Shown: positions 25,183 to 33,769, counted from the stretch's first letter. The stretch is 64,000 bases of DNA from Acidimicrobiaceae bacterium (GCA_027451285.1 DAIDJP010000036.1:1-64000); one strand, 5' to 3'. Notes: generated by a model not told the origin, from the sequence alone. Translations and numbers: made by a program.

Positions 25183-27375
25183 TTAGAAGGGCGCGGGCGG
25201 GCAGTACACGCCGGCGTTGAACTGCAGGGTGTTGAACTGGCCGCCCCAGGGCGGGTTCGCCAGCGTCTGCTCCTGGGCGGCGAGGGCGGTGGTGGGCGTG
25301 CAGGTGCCGTTGAAGGCGATGAAGCCGCGCACGTTGGCCCCGTTGGCCCCGGGGACCGGGATGGGTCCGCCGCCGCCGAAGGCGAGCGCGATGAAGACCG
25401 GCATCGGCTGGTTGACCAGGTTGTAGTTGCGGTACTCGGACTGGGTCGCGTAGACGCCGGCCTTGAGCGAGGGGTCCACCGAGGCGATGCCCTTGACCCA
25501 ACCCGAGAGCATGGCGGTCCAGTAGGTCGCGTAGAGGCTCATCGTCGCCGCGGAGCTTCCGCCCGGCGCGTCCAGGCCCGAGTGCGCGTCGGGATATCCC
25601 TCGGGGTCGAAGATGACCCAGTCGGGCTTGAGGCCCTCGCCGAGCCCCGCGTACTGGTCGATCTGGGTCGCGACCCAGGCCCCGGCGGTGAAACCGTGGG
25701 TGTAGTAGGTCGACGCCGCGATCGTCTCGCCCTTTAAGGGCCCGCTGATCGTCCAGTACGACAGCCAGGTCACGCGCTTGTGGCCGTTGTAGATGGACTG
25801 ACCCATGAGATAGTCCGGCGAGGTGGCGACGCTCGAGCTGCCCGTCCAGCCCACCCAGGGCGAGCCCATCGTGCCGAGCCCGCCGGTCTCACTGAGAATC
25901 GGCCAGCCGTCGAGGACGGCCTGGGTCCACTTGGAGCTCGGGATCGCGTAGACGCCCACGCCCTCGCGCGGGGGTGAGTTGATGCCGGCTGCGAAGAGCG
26001 CCACGCCCGTCGACGTGGGCAGACCGGTCACCGACGGCGCGACGGTGCGCGCGGCGTTGCCCGCGGTCACCGACACGTCCGTGTCGGACCACGTGTTGTA
26101 CCCGTTGGGACTGGACAGGACGAAGAGGTCGCCCCAGTTGGCCGCCGCGCCGGCGATCGCCACCTGGGACGCGGTGGCCGAGACGAAGAGGGTCCCCGAC
26201 AAGGGCGGCGAGCCCGGCGTCGCGGAGGTCACGTTGACGACCGACCAGGGCGAGGGGGGCAGGGTGGTCGTGGTCGTCGTGGTCGTCGTGGTGGCCGCAG
26301 ACGAGCGCGCGGGGGTCGACGTCGACGTCGTGCTGTACGGCGGCGTCGTGGTGGTCGTCGTCGGCACGCCCAGGGTGATGAGCGGGGTCGAATAGAGGAT
26401 CACGCTGCCGTTGGGGCTCAGGGCCGTGACGTAGAGGTTGTAGGGCGTCGAGGTCGTGGCCAGGGGGCCGTTCACGCGCACGCTGTTGGTGGCCCGCGTG
26501 ATGTCCTGGGCGCTCCAGGCACCGCTCGGGCCCTGCGCGTAGAGCTCGAGGTGTCCGGCTCCGTTCGTGGTGGCGATCGCCGGCACGGCGGCGTCGACGA
26601 CGACCGGATCGCTCCTCGCGGCACCCGTGTGGGTGAGGGCCGACAGGTTGACCGGCGTCGAGTAGGCCGCGGGCAGCGGATCGCTCGGCACCCAGGTGAG
26701 GGTCATGGTCACGATGGCGTTGGTCACGGTGCGCACCGCCACCACGGCGCTGGCGCCCGAGACGGCGACGCCCGCGACGCCGTTGGCGACGCTGACCCCC
26801 ATCAGCGACGAGAGGCTGGTCGCCACTTCCGGCCGCCAGGACAGGTCGCCGTGGGTGTGCGGCCACAGCGCGCTGATGGGATCGTTGGGGGTGAGCAGCT
26901 CGAGGTTGCCCGTCGCGGTCACGTAGAGCACGTCGACGTTGCCCCAGGGGTCGAAGAACGGCACGGGGTCGGCCGCGGGCGCGTCGGCGTTGGTACTGGC
27001 GGAAAGGTCGCTCCACTGGGTCGCGCCGGCGGCGTTCTCGCTGTAGAGGGCGACGTGATCGCTCGCGGTGCGATAGGCGACGACACCCTCGGTGGATGAG
27101 GAGATCGCGTGCGGCCCGCCGAGCATCCTCGAGTTGTTGATCGACGTGGTCAGGGCCTGGGCGCTCCAGGGGAGTTGGCCGCTGCCGCTGTCTATGAACT
27201 GATAGAGCGGCAGACTCGCCCCGCGGGCACTGGGTGACGTCGACGGCGTCGTGGTGCTCGGTGTGGTCGTGGTCGTCGTTGAGGTCGACGTCGTGGTGGA
27301 GGAGGCCTGGGAGGCCACGCTCGGCACCGTGACCCCGACGAGCAGCACTGCCGCGACCAACACTCGTTTCAACAC
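25183..27375 (-). CDS. Large secreted protein with Thr-rich linkers and propeller-like repeats
   Basis: The 730-residue protein starts with a signal peptide (VLVAAVLLVGVTVPSVASQA) and a Ser/Thr/Pro linker. The middle has repeated units such as GVVAYRTASDHVALYSE, NVDVLYVTATGNLELL and LELYAQGPSGAWSA, a pattern like lectin-type beta-propeller blades. A second poly-Thr linker (near residues 340-370) leads to a C-terminal domain with WVIFDPEGYPD and A-G-V-Y-A-T-Q-S-E-Y, perhaps a glycoside-hydrolase-like TIM barrel (inference). It is probably extracellular or wall-associated. GTG 27375 has GAGG upstream; TAGAGT at 27425-27430 is the likely -10. Thr linkers derive from GTC/GTG-like repeats in the DNA. 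Confidence 0.65.
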   Translation of the reverse strand: MLKRVLVAAVLLVGVTVPSVASQASSTTTSTSTTTTTTPSTTTPSTSPSARGASLPLYQFIDSGSGQLPWSAQALTTSINNSRMLGGPHAISSSTEGVVAYRTASDHVALYSENAAGATQWSDLSASTNADAPAADPVPFFDPWGNVDVLYVTATGNLELLTPNDPISALWPHTHGDLSWRPEVATSLSSLMGVSVANGVAGVAVSGASAVVAVRTVTNAIVTMTLTWVPSDPLPAAYSTPVNLSALTHTGAARSDPVVVDAAVPAIATTNGAGHLELYAQGPSGAWSAQDITRATNSVRVNGPLATTSTPYNLYVTALSPNGSVILYSTPLITLGVPTTTTTTPPYSTTSTSTPARSSAATTTTTTTTTTLPPSPWSVVNVTSATPGSPPLSGTLFVSATASQVAIAGAAANWGDLFVLSSPNGYNTWSDTDVSVTAGNAARTVAPSVTGLPTSTGVALFAAGINSPPREGVGVYAIPSSKWTQAVLDGWPILSETGGLGTMGSPWVGWTGSSSVATSPDYLMGQSIYNGHKRVTWLSYWTISGPLKGETIAASTYYTHGFTAGAWVATQIDQYAGLGEGLKPDWVIFDPEGYPDAHSGLDAPGGSSAATMSLYATYWTAMLSGWVKGIASVDPSLKAGVYATQSEYRNYNLVNQPMPVFIALAFGGGGPIPVPGANGANVRGFIAFNGTCTPTTALAAQEQTLANPPWGGQFNTLQFNAGVYCPPAPF

Positions 27376-27424
27376 TTGCTACCTCGCTGCGGATCGCGCG
27401 CGCGTCGTAGGGACCGCACACTCA

Positions 27425-27430
27425 ACTCTA
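27425..27430 (-). promoter_or_regulatory. -10 hexamer TAGAGT of the large secreted protein gene
   Basis: About 50 nt before GTG 27375 with a Shine-Dalgarno-like GAGG in the leader, so this is a leadered gene. Confidence 0.35.
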
Positions 27431-27436
27431 GGGGTG

Positions 27437-27464
27437 GACGTCGCGTCACGTGGGGCGCGACGTC
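27437..27464 (-). terminator. 9-bp inverted repeat downstream of the sedolisin gene
   Basis: GACGTCGCG (27437-27445) and CGCGACGTC (27456-27464) form a perfect 9-bp stem with a 10-nt loop. It lies about 30 nt after the sedolisin stop and just before the next gene's promoter. There is no T-run, so it may be a terminator or an operator. Confidence 0.4.
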
Positions 27465-27492
27465 GTGGCCTACGCAAACGCGCGAGTTCCCA

Positions 27493-29787
27493 CTATCTCG
27501 TGGTCGCCGACGTCGGCTTGGACAGCGGACCCGCGCCCGCGGCGGAGAGCGCGCGCACCACGACGCGATAGGTCCTCGCGCGAGCGAGGTGCGCGATGGT
27601 GATCGTGCGCGTCCTCGCCGAGAACGTCACCCACGTCGCACCGCCGTTGAGCGAGTACTGATACGACGTGACCGTCGCGCGCGACGCGGGCGGGTTCACG
27701 TGCAGGCGCAGGGCGCCCACGAGCGGCGCGAGCGAGATCGACGGCGCGCCGGGTCGCGTGGTTGCGGCGTTGACGAAGTGCAGCGTCGTCGAGTACACCG
27801 TTCCGCCCTGGTAGTCAACCGTGAGAGTGACCGGACCGGGGCTCGTCGCAAAGACGCTCAGGCTCACCTTGCCGTTCGCGTCGGTCGTCACCGTGTAGTT
27901 CGCGTTGCCGGACTTAGAGCGCGAGCCCTGGTCGTTGTCGATCAGGGCGAAGCCGTTGGTCACGCTCGCCGCCACCGAGAGCATCGCGTTGGCGAGCGGT
28001 TGCCCGCTCGCGCTCGAAAGGGTGAGGTTCAAGGTGGGCTCGGCGCCGCCGACGACCGCGCGCGTTCCCGAGAGCACCGCGTTGGCCTTGATCGTCGCCG
28101 CGGTCGGCGGACACAGATCGGAGAGGAACGTCGCGGGGTTCGGGCTGCCCAGGCCCGAGGCCATGTCGTAGCCCGGACCCGCGCTGTAGCCCCCCGCGCC
28201 GAAGATGTCATTCGAGCCCGCGATCACGTCGTTGAAGCCGGTGCTCGCCATCGCGTAGAGCGTGGGGTTGAGGAATCCCAGGCGGCTCACGTCACAAGAC
28301 TGCGCGCCGACCGCGGCGACCGCACTCATGAGAGGCGAGCCGATCGACGTGCCCCCGATTGATCCCCAACTGCCCGAGAAGTACTCGATGAAGCCCGAGT
28401 TGGGATCGGCCATCACCGACAGGTCGGGCACCAGGCGCATCGTCTGGGCGCTCGTGATCCCCGGCGCGACCTGCCAGGACGGGCGCGACCACAGCGACGA
28501 GACCCCGCCGCCGCCGGCACCGCCGCTGGAGGACCCGCTGTTCCAGACCTTCTCGCTGAGCGGGCTGATGGAGTTGACCGTGAGGCCGCCCACCCCGGTG
28601 ACGAAGGGCTGACTGGCCGGATCGTCGACCGCCAGGGCGTTGGTGGTGATCCCGGTGCAGTCTGAGGATCCGTAGTCGCCGGCCGAGGCGAACATCGTCT
28701 GGCCCTGGGCGGCCATCTGCTCGAAGATGGCCTGTTCGGCCGAGGGGCTGCCCGTGGGGTCCCCCTCGCAGGTGCCCCAGGAGGTGGTCGCGATCTGGGC
28801 GGTGTTGTCGTCGGCGATGCGCGCGTAGGTGTCGGTCGGCCCGGTGCCCGAATTGGGTCCGGCGTAGACGGTGATCGCCGCGCCGGGCGCCAGCCCGGCG
28901 ACCTCCTCGACGTCGAGCGTCGCCTCGTCGGCGCCGCCGCTCGAACCGCCGCCGTCGACGTTCACCGTCGTGATCGAGGGCGTCAGCGAGTAGCACGAGG
29001 CGTAGGTGGTGACGTCGGCCGAGTTGTAGACGCCCAGCTCGTAGATGGCGATCGTCTGGCCCACCCCGGTGTCGCCGCGCGCCCAGGCGTTGGTCAGCCC
29101 GTAGAGCTGAGCCTGCTGCTGGAGTGTGTAGCCGCCCAGGGCGTTGGGCGAGTTGGTCGTCGTGCTACCGGCGGAGGGACACGTGCCCGGCGTGACGCGC
29201 GAGCTGGCGTTGGCGTGCAGCGTCGGCGCGCTCGCCGGGGCCACCGTCGAGAGGCCGGCCACGCCGGTGACGAGACGCGCGACGCTCGATGGCAACGTCG
29301 CGGATCGAGCGAACTGGGCGGCGAGCACGCCGTTGGAACGCCGCACCGTCAGCACCGGCGTCGCAAAGGCGCGGGCGATGTCGCGCGTCGTTCCACTCAC
29401 GTGCAGGATCACTCGGCCCTTGCTGGGCGCGCCGACGCGAAGGCCAAATCCCGCGAAGTAGCTGCGCAGCTCGTCGATCGACGTGGAACTCGCGCCGAAG
29501 CGTCGGGCGAACTGCGCGGTGGTGAGGAAGTGGTGATACGTGGGCGAGCCGACACGGTAGAGGTCGCTGAGAAAGCTCGAGAGTGCGGCGTTGTCGCGTC
29601 GCGCGAGCACGAGGTCGAAGGACGTACGCAGGGGTGTCGACACGACGACGTCGCCGCGCGGGATTGCGGAAGCGCCGGCGACGACGACGCGTGGTTCGAG
29701 GGCCCGGGCCGAGAGGGCCGGTAGGGTGGTGGCCCCGAGGGACACGACCACGGCCGCGAGGGCCAGCGCGCGAGGAGAACGCTTCAT
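27493..29787 (-). CDS. Sedolisin-family (S53) secreted serine-carboxyl peptidase
   Basis: The 764-residue protein has a signal peptide, a prodomain with the S53 activation motif (SFLSDLYRVGSPTYHHFLT), and the catalytic domain with E288 and D292 (D-E-A-T-L-D), an oxyanion Asp in FASAGDYGSSDC, and nucleophile S481 in IGGTSIGSP. Sedolisins are subtilisin-fold proteases active at acidic pH, so this points to an acidic environment. After about residue 560 come two extra beta domains: an Ig-like segment (VTLTVDYQGGTVYST) and a fibronectin III-like one (YQYSLNGGATWVTF). The ATG at 29787 is six nucleotides after TAGTCT. It is probably released outside the cell to digest protein. Confidence 0.88.
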   Translation of the reverse strand: MKRSPRALALAAVVVSLGATTLPALSARALEPRVVVAGASAIPRGDVVVSTPLRTSFDLVLARRDNAALSSFLSDLYRVGSPTYHHFLTTAQFARRFGASSTSIDELRSYFAGFGLRVGAPSKGRVILHVSGTTRDIARAFATPVLTVRRSNGVLAAQFARSATLPSSVARLVTGVAGLSTVAPASAPTLHANASSRVTPGTCPSAGSTTTNSPNALGGYTLQQQAQLYGLTNAWARGDTGVGQTIAIYELGVYNSADVTTYASCYSLTPSITTVNVDGGGSSGGADEATLDVEEVAGLAPGAAITVYAGPNSGTGPTDTYARIADDNTAQIATTSWGTCEGDPTGSPSAEQAIFEQMAAQGQTMFASAGDYGSSDCTGITTNALAVDDPASQPFVTGVGGLTVNSISPLSEKVWNSGSSSGGAGGGGVSSLWSRPSWQVAPGITSAQTMRLVPDLSVMADPNSGFIEYFSGSWGSIGGTSIGSPLMSAVAAVGAQSCDVSRLGFLNPTLYAMASTGFNDVIAGSNDIFGAGGYSAGPGYDMASGLGSPNPATFLSDLCPPTAATIKANAVLSGTRAVVGGAEPTLNLTLSSASGQPLANAMLSVAASVTNGFALIDNDQGSRSKSGNANYTVTTDANGKVSLSVFATSPGPVTLTVDYQGGTVYSTTLHFVNAATTRPGAPSISLAPLVGALRLHVNPPASRATVTSYQYSLNGGATWVTFSARTRTITIAHLARARTYRVVVRALSAAGAGPLSKPTSATTR

Positions 29788-29793
29788 TACGAC

Positions 29794-29799
29794 AGACTA
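29794..29799 (-). promoter_or_regulatory. -10 hexamer TAGTCT of the sedolisin gene
   Basis: Six nucleotides before ATG 29787, no Shine-Dalgarno; leaderless type. Confidence 0.5.
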
Positions 29800-29844
29800 C
29801 GAAATGCTCACGGCGGGCGATGCGCGCCCCGCGAGGTTTAAGGT

Positions 29845-30354
29845 CTAGTTGTCCGTCACGGGGTAGCCGGCCGCCGCGTAACGCGCCGAGAGATCGCCGC
29901 ATTCGGCGCAGATGGACTCGGGCACCAGGCCGAAGCGGATCAGCCAGCCGAAGGCGGTGCAGCCCAGGCAGAAGCCCGCGAAGCCCTCGAGTCCCGCGGC
30001 GACGACCAGCGGCACGAGGAACCAGCGCGCGGCCGACCAGGAGACGCTGAGCCACGTGATCGTGCTCGCCAGCGTCAACACCGCGCCGATGCCCTGGGCG
30101 AAGCGCTTGGGCGGACCAGCGACGCTCTTGTGCCAGGCGCGCAGACGCGGCGCGGCCACGCGCGTCGCGAACTGGCCGAGCGGAGAGAGCGTGGGCCCGC
30201 TGGCGACGCGCGCGAGGAAGCCGTAGGTGAGCGGTACCAGGATCCAGGCCCAGTTCGTCGCCAGAGCCACGACGCACATCGTGACGACCCCCAGGGCCAC
30301 GGTGCGCGCGGCGGCGTCGTTGACGGGGTTGGGGAAGCGGAACAGGCGCGACAT
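29845..30354 (-). CDS. DUF4395 membrane protein
   Basis: The 169-residue protein matches DUF4395: FRFPNPVNDAAARTVALGVV at the start, LVPLTYGFLARVASGPTLSPLGQFATR, PPKRFAQGIGAVLTL, and a C-terminal EGFAGFCLGCTAFGWLIR with two Cys followed by ICAECG with two more. Three to four membrane helices are visible. The Cys pairs suggest a redox or metal role; in other genomes the domain is often near thiosulfate/rhodanese genes (from memory). ATG 30354 follows TAGTGT by seven nucleotides. Confidence 0.75.
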   Translation of the reverse strand: MSRLFRFPNPVNDAAARTVALGVVTMCVVALATNWAWILVPLTYGFLARVASGPTLSPLGQFATRVAAPRLRAWHKSVAGPPKRFAQGIGAVLTLASTITWLSVSWSAARWFLVPLVVAAGLEGFAGFCLGCTAFGWLIRFGLVPESICAECGDLSARYAAAGYPVTDN

Positions 30355-30361
30355 GGATTAA

Positions 30362-30367
30362 ACACTA
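30362..30367 (-). promoter_or_regulatory. -10 hexamer TAGTGT of the DUF4395 gene
   Basis: Seven nucleotides before ATG 30354 on the minus strand; leaderless type. It lies in the 37-nt gap after the TSUP gene, so DUF4395 may be transcribed on its own. Confidence 0.45.
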
Positions 30368-30391
30368 GTGAAATAGTGGTGAATTGTGCCC

Positions 30392-31165
30392 TCAGCCGGG
30401 GATCAGGAGTTTCACCGTAGTGACCAGACCGGTGACGATGACGAGGGCGCGCACCCACTTCGCCGAGAGCCGGTCGACCAGCAGCGCGCCGATCCAGCCG
30501 CCCACCAGCGTGCCCCCGAGGAGGGGATAGAGCGCCTCGAGGGCGAGATGGCCGCGCACGACGAAGACGAGGGCGGCCGTCGCGCTGATCACGACCGAGA
30601 GCAGGCGGCGCAGCGTCTGGAGCTCGTGGATCTCCAGGGGCAGGGTCAGGGCCGTCACCGCGAGCAGCATGATGCCCAGCCCGGCGCCGAAGTAGCCGCC
30701 GTAGACGGCGATCAATGTGACGCCCACGTAGAGCCCGGCGCGGCGAACGGGGTGGCGGTGATCGACGTGGGCCAGGCGCGCCGTGAGATAGGGCGCCGCG
30801 GCGAAGAGCAGGGTGGCCGCGCCGATCAGCCAGGGCACGACGGCTTCGAACGTGGTGGGCGCGCCCGAAAGAAGCGCCGCGCATCCCACGAGCGTGCCGG
30901 CGACACTGAGGCCGATCAGGGTGCGCGCGTGCTCGCGCTGGGCCCCGTACTCGCGCCGCAGGTTGCGAAGTCCCCCCGCGAAGCTCGGCACGATGCCCAC
31001 GCTGGTCGTCATGTTGGCCGCGAGCGCCGGCACCCCCATCGCGAGCAGAGTGGGGAAGGTGATGAAGGTGCCGCCGCCGGCGATGCCGTTCGAGATCCCC
31101 GCGGCCACTCCGGAGAGGAAGAAAATGATGAGACGCCAACCCAGCGCGAGGGAGGCGACGATCAT
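30392..31165 (-). CDS. TSUP (TauE/SafE) family permease
   Basis: About 257 residues with eight predicted membrane helices in two similar halves. The first half has FFLSGVAAGISNGIAGGG (family motif) and the second G-G-Y-F-G-A-G-L-G-I-M. TSUP proteins export or import sulfite, sulfonates or related organic anions. The gene lies 37 nt from DUF4395 on the same strand, and the two could share a role in sulfur compounds (inference). The start at 31165 is chosen because TAGAGT lies seven nucleotides upstream; an ATG at 31222 adds 19 residues upstream of that hexamer. Confidence 0.75.
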   Translation of the reverse strand: MIVASLALGWRLIIFFLSGVAAGISNGIAGGGTFITFPTLLAMGVPALAANMTTSVGIVPSFAGGLRNLRREYGAQREHARTLIGLSVAGTLVGCAALLSGAPTTFEAVVPWLIGAATLLFAAAPYLTARLAHVDHRHPVRRAGLYVGVTLIAVYGGYFGAGLGIMLLAVTALTLPLEIHELQTLRRLLSVVISATAALVFVVRGHLALEALYPLLGGTLVGGWIGALLVDRLSAKWVRALVIVTGLVTTVKLLIPG

Positions 31166-31172
31166 TTTCACT

Positions 31173-31178
31173 ACTCTA
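31173..31178 (-). promoter_or_regulatory. -10 hexamer TAGAGT deciding the TSUP start
   Basis: Seven nucleotides before ATG 31165 (minus strand), with no Shine-Dalgarno. Confidence 0.5.
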
Positions 31179-31235
31179 CGAACGTGACCCCCGCGATCGC
31201 TCCCACCCATGACCGCGTTCAACGCGGACGCGACG

Positions 31236-31241
31236 TAGCGT
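31236..31241 (+). promoter_or_regulatory. -10 hexamer TAGCGT of the Nudix gene
   Basis: Seven nucleotides before GTG 31249, leaderless type; it diverges from the TSUP promoter 58 nt away. Confidence 0.5.
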
Positions 31242-31248
31242 CAAGGGC

Positions 31249-31713
31249 GTGTACCTCGTGACTGGTGAGTTGATCGTCCCGCGCGACGCCCCCCAGGACC
31301 TGATCCGCGCGGCCGGCGGCATCGTGATGCGCGAGCACGTCGCGGGACGCATCGAGATCGCCTGCATCTATCGCGAGGCGCGCGGGGACTGGACGTTCCC
31401 CAAGGGCAAGCTCGACCCCGGCGAGACGTTCGAAGAGGCCGCCCTGCGCGAAGTTCGCGAAGAGACGGGCATGCACTGCTCGATCGTGCGCTTCGTGGGC
31501 ACGACCAACTACACGCACCGCAAGGGTCGACCCAAGATCGTCGCCTACTACCTGATGCAGGTGGATCAGGGTGAGTTCTCCCCCAACGACGAGGTCGACG
31601 AGCTCGAGTGGCTGGCCTTAGAGACGGTCGCGGGGCATCTCACGTGGGACCGCGACCAGGAGCTCTTCGCCGTCGCCCTCTCCATGCCCGAGCTGCGAGC
31701 GCTGGCCTCGTAA
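31249..31713 (+). CDS. Nudix hydrolase
   Basis: The 154-residue protein contains a complete Nudix box, G-K-L-D-P-G-E-T-F-E-E-A-A-L-R-E-V-R-E-E-T-G, which binds Mg and the pyrophosphate of nucleoside diphosphate derivatives. The preceding IYREARGDWTFPKG and the later RKGRPKIVAYYLM fit the Ap4A/MutT-like subgroup. The exact substrate cannot be assigned. The GTG start is supported by the leaderless -10. A small stem-loop (31714-31728) follows the stop. Confidence 0.88.
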   Translation: MYLVTGELIVPRDAPQDLIRAAGGIVMREHVAGRIEIACIYREARGDWTFPKGKLDPGETFEEAALREVREETGMHCSIVRFVGTTNYTHRKGRPKIVAYYLMQVDQGEFSPNDEVDELEWLALETVAGHLTWDRDQELFAVALSMPELRALAS

Positions 31714-31728
31714 GGCGCGAAACGCGCC
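31714..31728 (+). terminator. Short GC hairpin after the Nudix gene
   Basis: GGCGCG-AAA-CGCGCC starts at the first base after the stop codon. The stem is only 6 bp with no T-tract, so termination is tentative. Confidence 0.3.
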
Positions 31729-31755
31729 GGCACGCCCCCGGGCGGGCGAGACCGG

Positions 31756-31761
31756 TAAGAT
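31756..31761 (+). promoter_or_regulatory. -10 hexamer TAAGAT of tRNA-Ser(GCT)
   Basis: Lies 10 nt before the tRNA 5' end, a normal spacing for a stable RNA promoter with a few processed leader bases. Confidence 0.45.
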
Positions 31762-31771
31762 GGAAAGACCT

Positions 31772-31865
31772 GGAGAGGTGGGTGAGTTCGGTTTAAACCA
31801 CATTCCTGCTAAGAATGCGGCCTGTTAACGCGGGCCCGAGGGTTCAAATCCCTCCCTCTCCGCCA
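31772..31865 (+). tRNA. tRNA-Ser(GCT)
   Basis: Acceptor stem GGAGAGG/CCTCTCC with discriminator G and an encoded CCA (31863-31865). The anticodon arm is CATTC-CTGCTAA-GAATG with anticodon GCT at 31808-31810, followed by a long class II variable arm and a T-arm GGGTTCAAATCCC. It reads AGC/AGU. It lies between a Nudix gene and rimO. Confidence 0.95.
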
Positions 31866-31866
31866 A

Positions 31867-31895
31867 GAACACCGAGCGCCGTGCGCTCGGTGTTC
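31867..31895 (+). terminator. 13-bp hairpin directly after tRNA-Ser(GCT)
   Basis: GAACACCGAGCGC (31867-31879) and GCGCTCGGTGTTC (31883-31895) pair perfectly over 13 bp with a CGT loop. It begins one base after the tRNA CCA. It has no T-run but is the strongest hairpin in the window and probably ends the tRNA transcript, or acts as a processing signal before rimO. Confidence 0.6.
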
Positions 31896-31913
31896 TCATG
31901 TAGAGGAGACAAC

Positions 31914-33200
31914 GTGCGGTACTGGATAGAGACCCTCGGGTGTCCCAAGAACCACGTCGACTCCGAGAAGTTGGCGGGATTGCTCGTCGCCCAGGGATAC
32001 GACGCCGCCTCTTCGGCCGAGACGGCCGACCTGGTGGTGGCCAACACCTGCGCCTTCATCGAGGCCGCGCGCGAGGAGTCGATCGAGACGGTCCTCGATC
32101 TCGCCGAGCGCCGCCGCGGCGACGCGCGCCTCGTCGTGACGGGCTGCATGGCCGAGCGCTACGGCGACGAGCTGGCCGCGGCCCTGCCCGAGGTGGACCT
32201 GGTGGCGGGGTTCGGCCAGTCCCTGCTCGCCACGCCGGTCACCCTGCGCGCGACGCCGAGCTTTGACCTGCTGAACCTGCCGCGTCCCGCGGTCAGCGCC
32301 CCCTGGGCCTATCTCAAGATCGCCGAGGGCTGCGACCGGCGCTGCGGCTTCTGCGCGATCCCGACCTTTCGCGGCGACCAGCGTTCGCGTTCGAGCGAGG
32401 ACCTGCTCGCTGAGGCGCGCGGCCTCGCCGCGGGCGGGGTCAAGGAGATCGTCCTGATCGCCCAGGACCTCGCGAGCTGGGGACACGACCGGCGTCGAGC
32501 GCGCGAGGGCGTGGCCCTCGAGGTCCTCGACGAGGGCGGGACTCAGCCGTTGATCGATCTCACCGCGAGGCTCACCGAGGTCGTCGAGCGGGTGCGCCTT
32601 CTCTACCTCTACCCCTCGGGATTGACCCAAGGGCTCATCGAGGCGATTCTTTCGACCGGCGTGCCCTACTTCGACCTGTCACTCCAGCACGCATCGCGCC
32701 CCCTGCTGCGCGCGATGCGCCGCTGGGGCGACGCCGAGCGGTTCTTGGAGCGCATCGCCGCGATCCGCGCGGCCGAGCCGACGGCGGCCTTTCGCTCCTC
32801 GTTCATCCTGGGATACCCCGGCGAGACCGAGGACGACCAGCGCGCGCTGCTCGACTTCCTCGAGGCGGCCCAGCTCGACTGGGCCGGCTTCTTCACCTAC
32901 TCCGCCGAGGACGGCACCCACGCGGCCGGTCTCGCGAATCAGGTCCCGCGCGAGCTCGCCCTCGAGCGACTGCGTGAGGTGAGTGCCCTCCAGGACGAGA
33001 TCACCGCGCGAAAGCGCGACGACCTCGTGGGCACGCGCCAGCGGGTATTGATCGACGCGCCCGGCGTGGGTCGTAGTGTGCGAGAGTGCCCGGAGATTGA
33101 CGGCGTCGTGCTCGTCGACCGCAACCTTCCGGTCGGTTCGATGGTGGAGTGCGAGATCGTGGCGAGCCACGGAATGGATCTGGAGGCGGTGGTGCGATGA
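31914..33200 (+). CDS. rimO: Ribosomal protein S12 methylthiotransferase RimO
   Basis: The 428-residue radical SAM enzyme adds a methylthio group to an Asp of ribosomal protein S12. It has the UPF0004 N-terminal domain (RYWIETLGCPKNHVDSEK, VANTCAFIE, VTGCMAERYG with the three auxiliary cluster Cys), the radical SAM motif C140-x3-C144-x2-C147 in EGCDRRCGFCAIPTFRG, LSLQHASRPLLRAMRR, and a C-terminal TRAM domain. LGCPKNHVDSE is RimO-like rather than MiaB-like. A Shine-Dalgarno (AGGAGA) precedes GTG 31914. It heads the rimO-pgsA-cinA operon. Confidence 0.93.
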   Translation: MRYWIETLGCPKNHVDSEKLAGLLVAQGYDAASSAETADLVVANTCAFIEAAREESIETVLDLAERRRGDARLVVTGCMAERYGDELAAALPEVDLVAGFGQSLLATPVTLRATPSFDLLNLPRPAVSAPWAYLKIAEGCDRRCGFCAIPTFRGDQRSRSSEDLLAEARGLAAGGVKEIVLIAQDLASWGHDRRRAREGVALEVLDEGGTQPLIDLTARLTEVVERVRLLYLYPSGLTQGLIEAILSTGVPYFDLSLQHASRPLLRAMRRWGDAERFLERIAAIRAAEPTAAFRSSFILGYPGETEDDQRALLDFLEAAQLDWAGFFTYSAEDGTHAAGLANQVPRELALERLREVSALQDEITARKRDDLVGTRQRVLIDAPGVGRSVRECPEIDGVVLVDRNLPVGSMVECEIVASHGMDLEAVVR

Positions 33201-33769
33201 CGACGCAGCGGCCCATCTATGGTCCGACGGCGCTGTTGACCCCGGCGAATCTGATGACGGCGTTTCGCCTCGCGGTGGCGCCGGTGTTCATCTACTTCAT
33301 CGTCTTTCACCGCATTTCGTGGTGGACCACCCTGGTGGGTCTGCTCGCGGCGGCGTCGGACTACTTCGACGGCATCGTGGCGCGACGCCACGGCACGACC
33401 ACCTCGGGCGCGTTCCTCGACCCGCTGGCCGACAAGGTCATCGTGCTGGGCTCGCTCTACGCGCTGGTGATCTCGCGGCCCCACGGCCTGGCCGCCTTCG
33501 TCGTGCCGGCCATTCTCATCACAGCGCGCGAGGTGGGGATGAGTGTCTATCGCTCGCGCGAGGCGCGCCGGGGCGTCTCCATTCCGGCGAGCCAGCTCGC
33601 CAAGTGGAAGACCTTCGTCCAGGACTGGGCGATCGCCTTCTGCGTCCTGCCCCTGACGGGTCATCACGTGTGGATCGGCGTCGCCACGATCTGGGTCGCG
33701 GTGGCCATGACCCTCTACACCGGCTGGGACTACTACGTGAAGGGACGTCGAGCGAACCGTGCGCGTTGA
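33197..33769 (+). CDS. pgsA: CDP-diacylglycerol-glycerol-3-phosphate 3-phosphatidyltransferase
   Basis: The 190-residue membrane enzyme carries the CDP-alcohol phosphotransferase motif D-x2-D-G-x2-A-R-x8-G-x3-D-x3-D, seen in SDYFDGIVARRHGTTTSG then AFLDPLADK. About five membrane helices follow. PgsA makes phosphatidylglycerophosphate, the precursor of phosphatidylglycerol and cardiolipin; other alcohols as acceptor are possible in actinobacteria. The ATG overlaps the rimO stop (ATGA), and cinA follows by a 11-nt overlap, the same order as in many actinobacteria. Confidence 0.88.
   Translation: MTTQRPIYGPTALLTPANLMTAFRLAVAPVFIYFIVFHRISWWTTLVGLLAAASDYFDGIVARRHGTTTSGAFLDPLADKVIVLGSLYALVISRPHGLAAFVVPAILITAREVGMSVYRSREARRGVSIPASQLAKWKTFVQDWAIAFCVLPLTGHHVWIGVATIWVAVAMTLYTGWDYYVKGRRANRAR

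Noticed and set aside
26260..26370. Runs of GTC/GTG units that look like tandem repeats or a CRISPR-like pattern
   Set aside because: They encode poly-Thr linkers of the secreted protein on the minus strand; no spacer-repeat structure is present.
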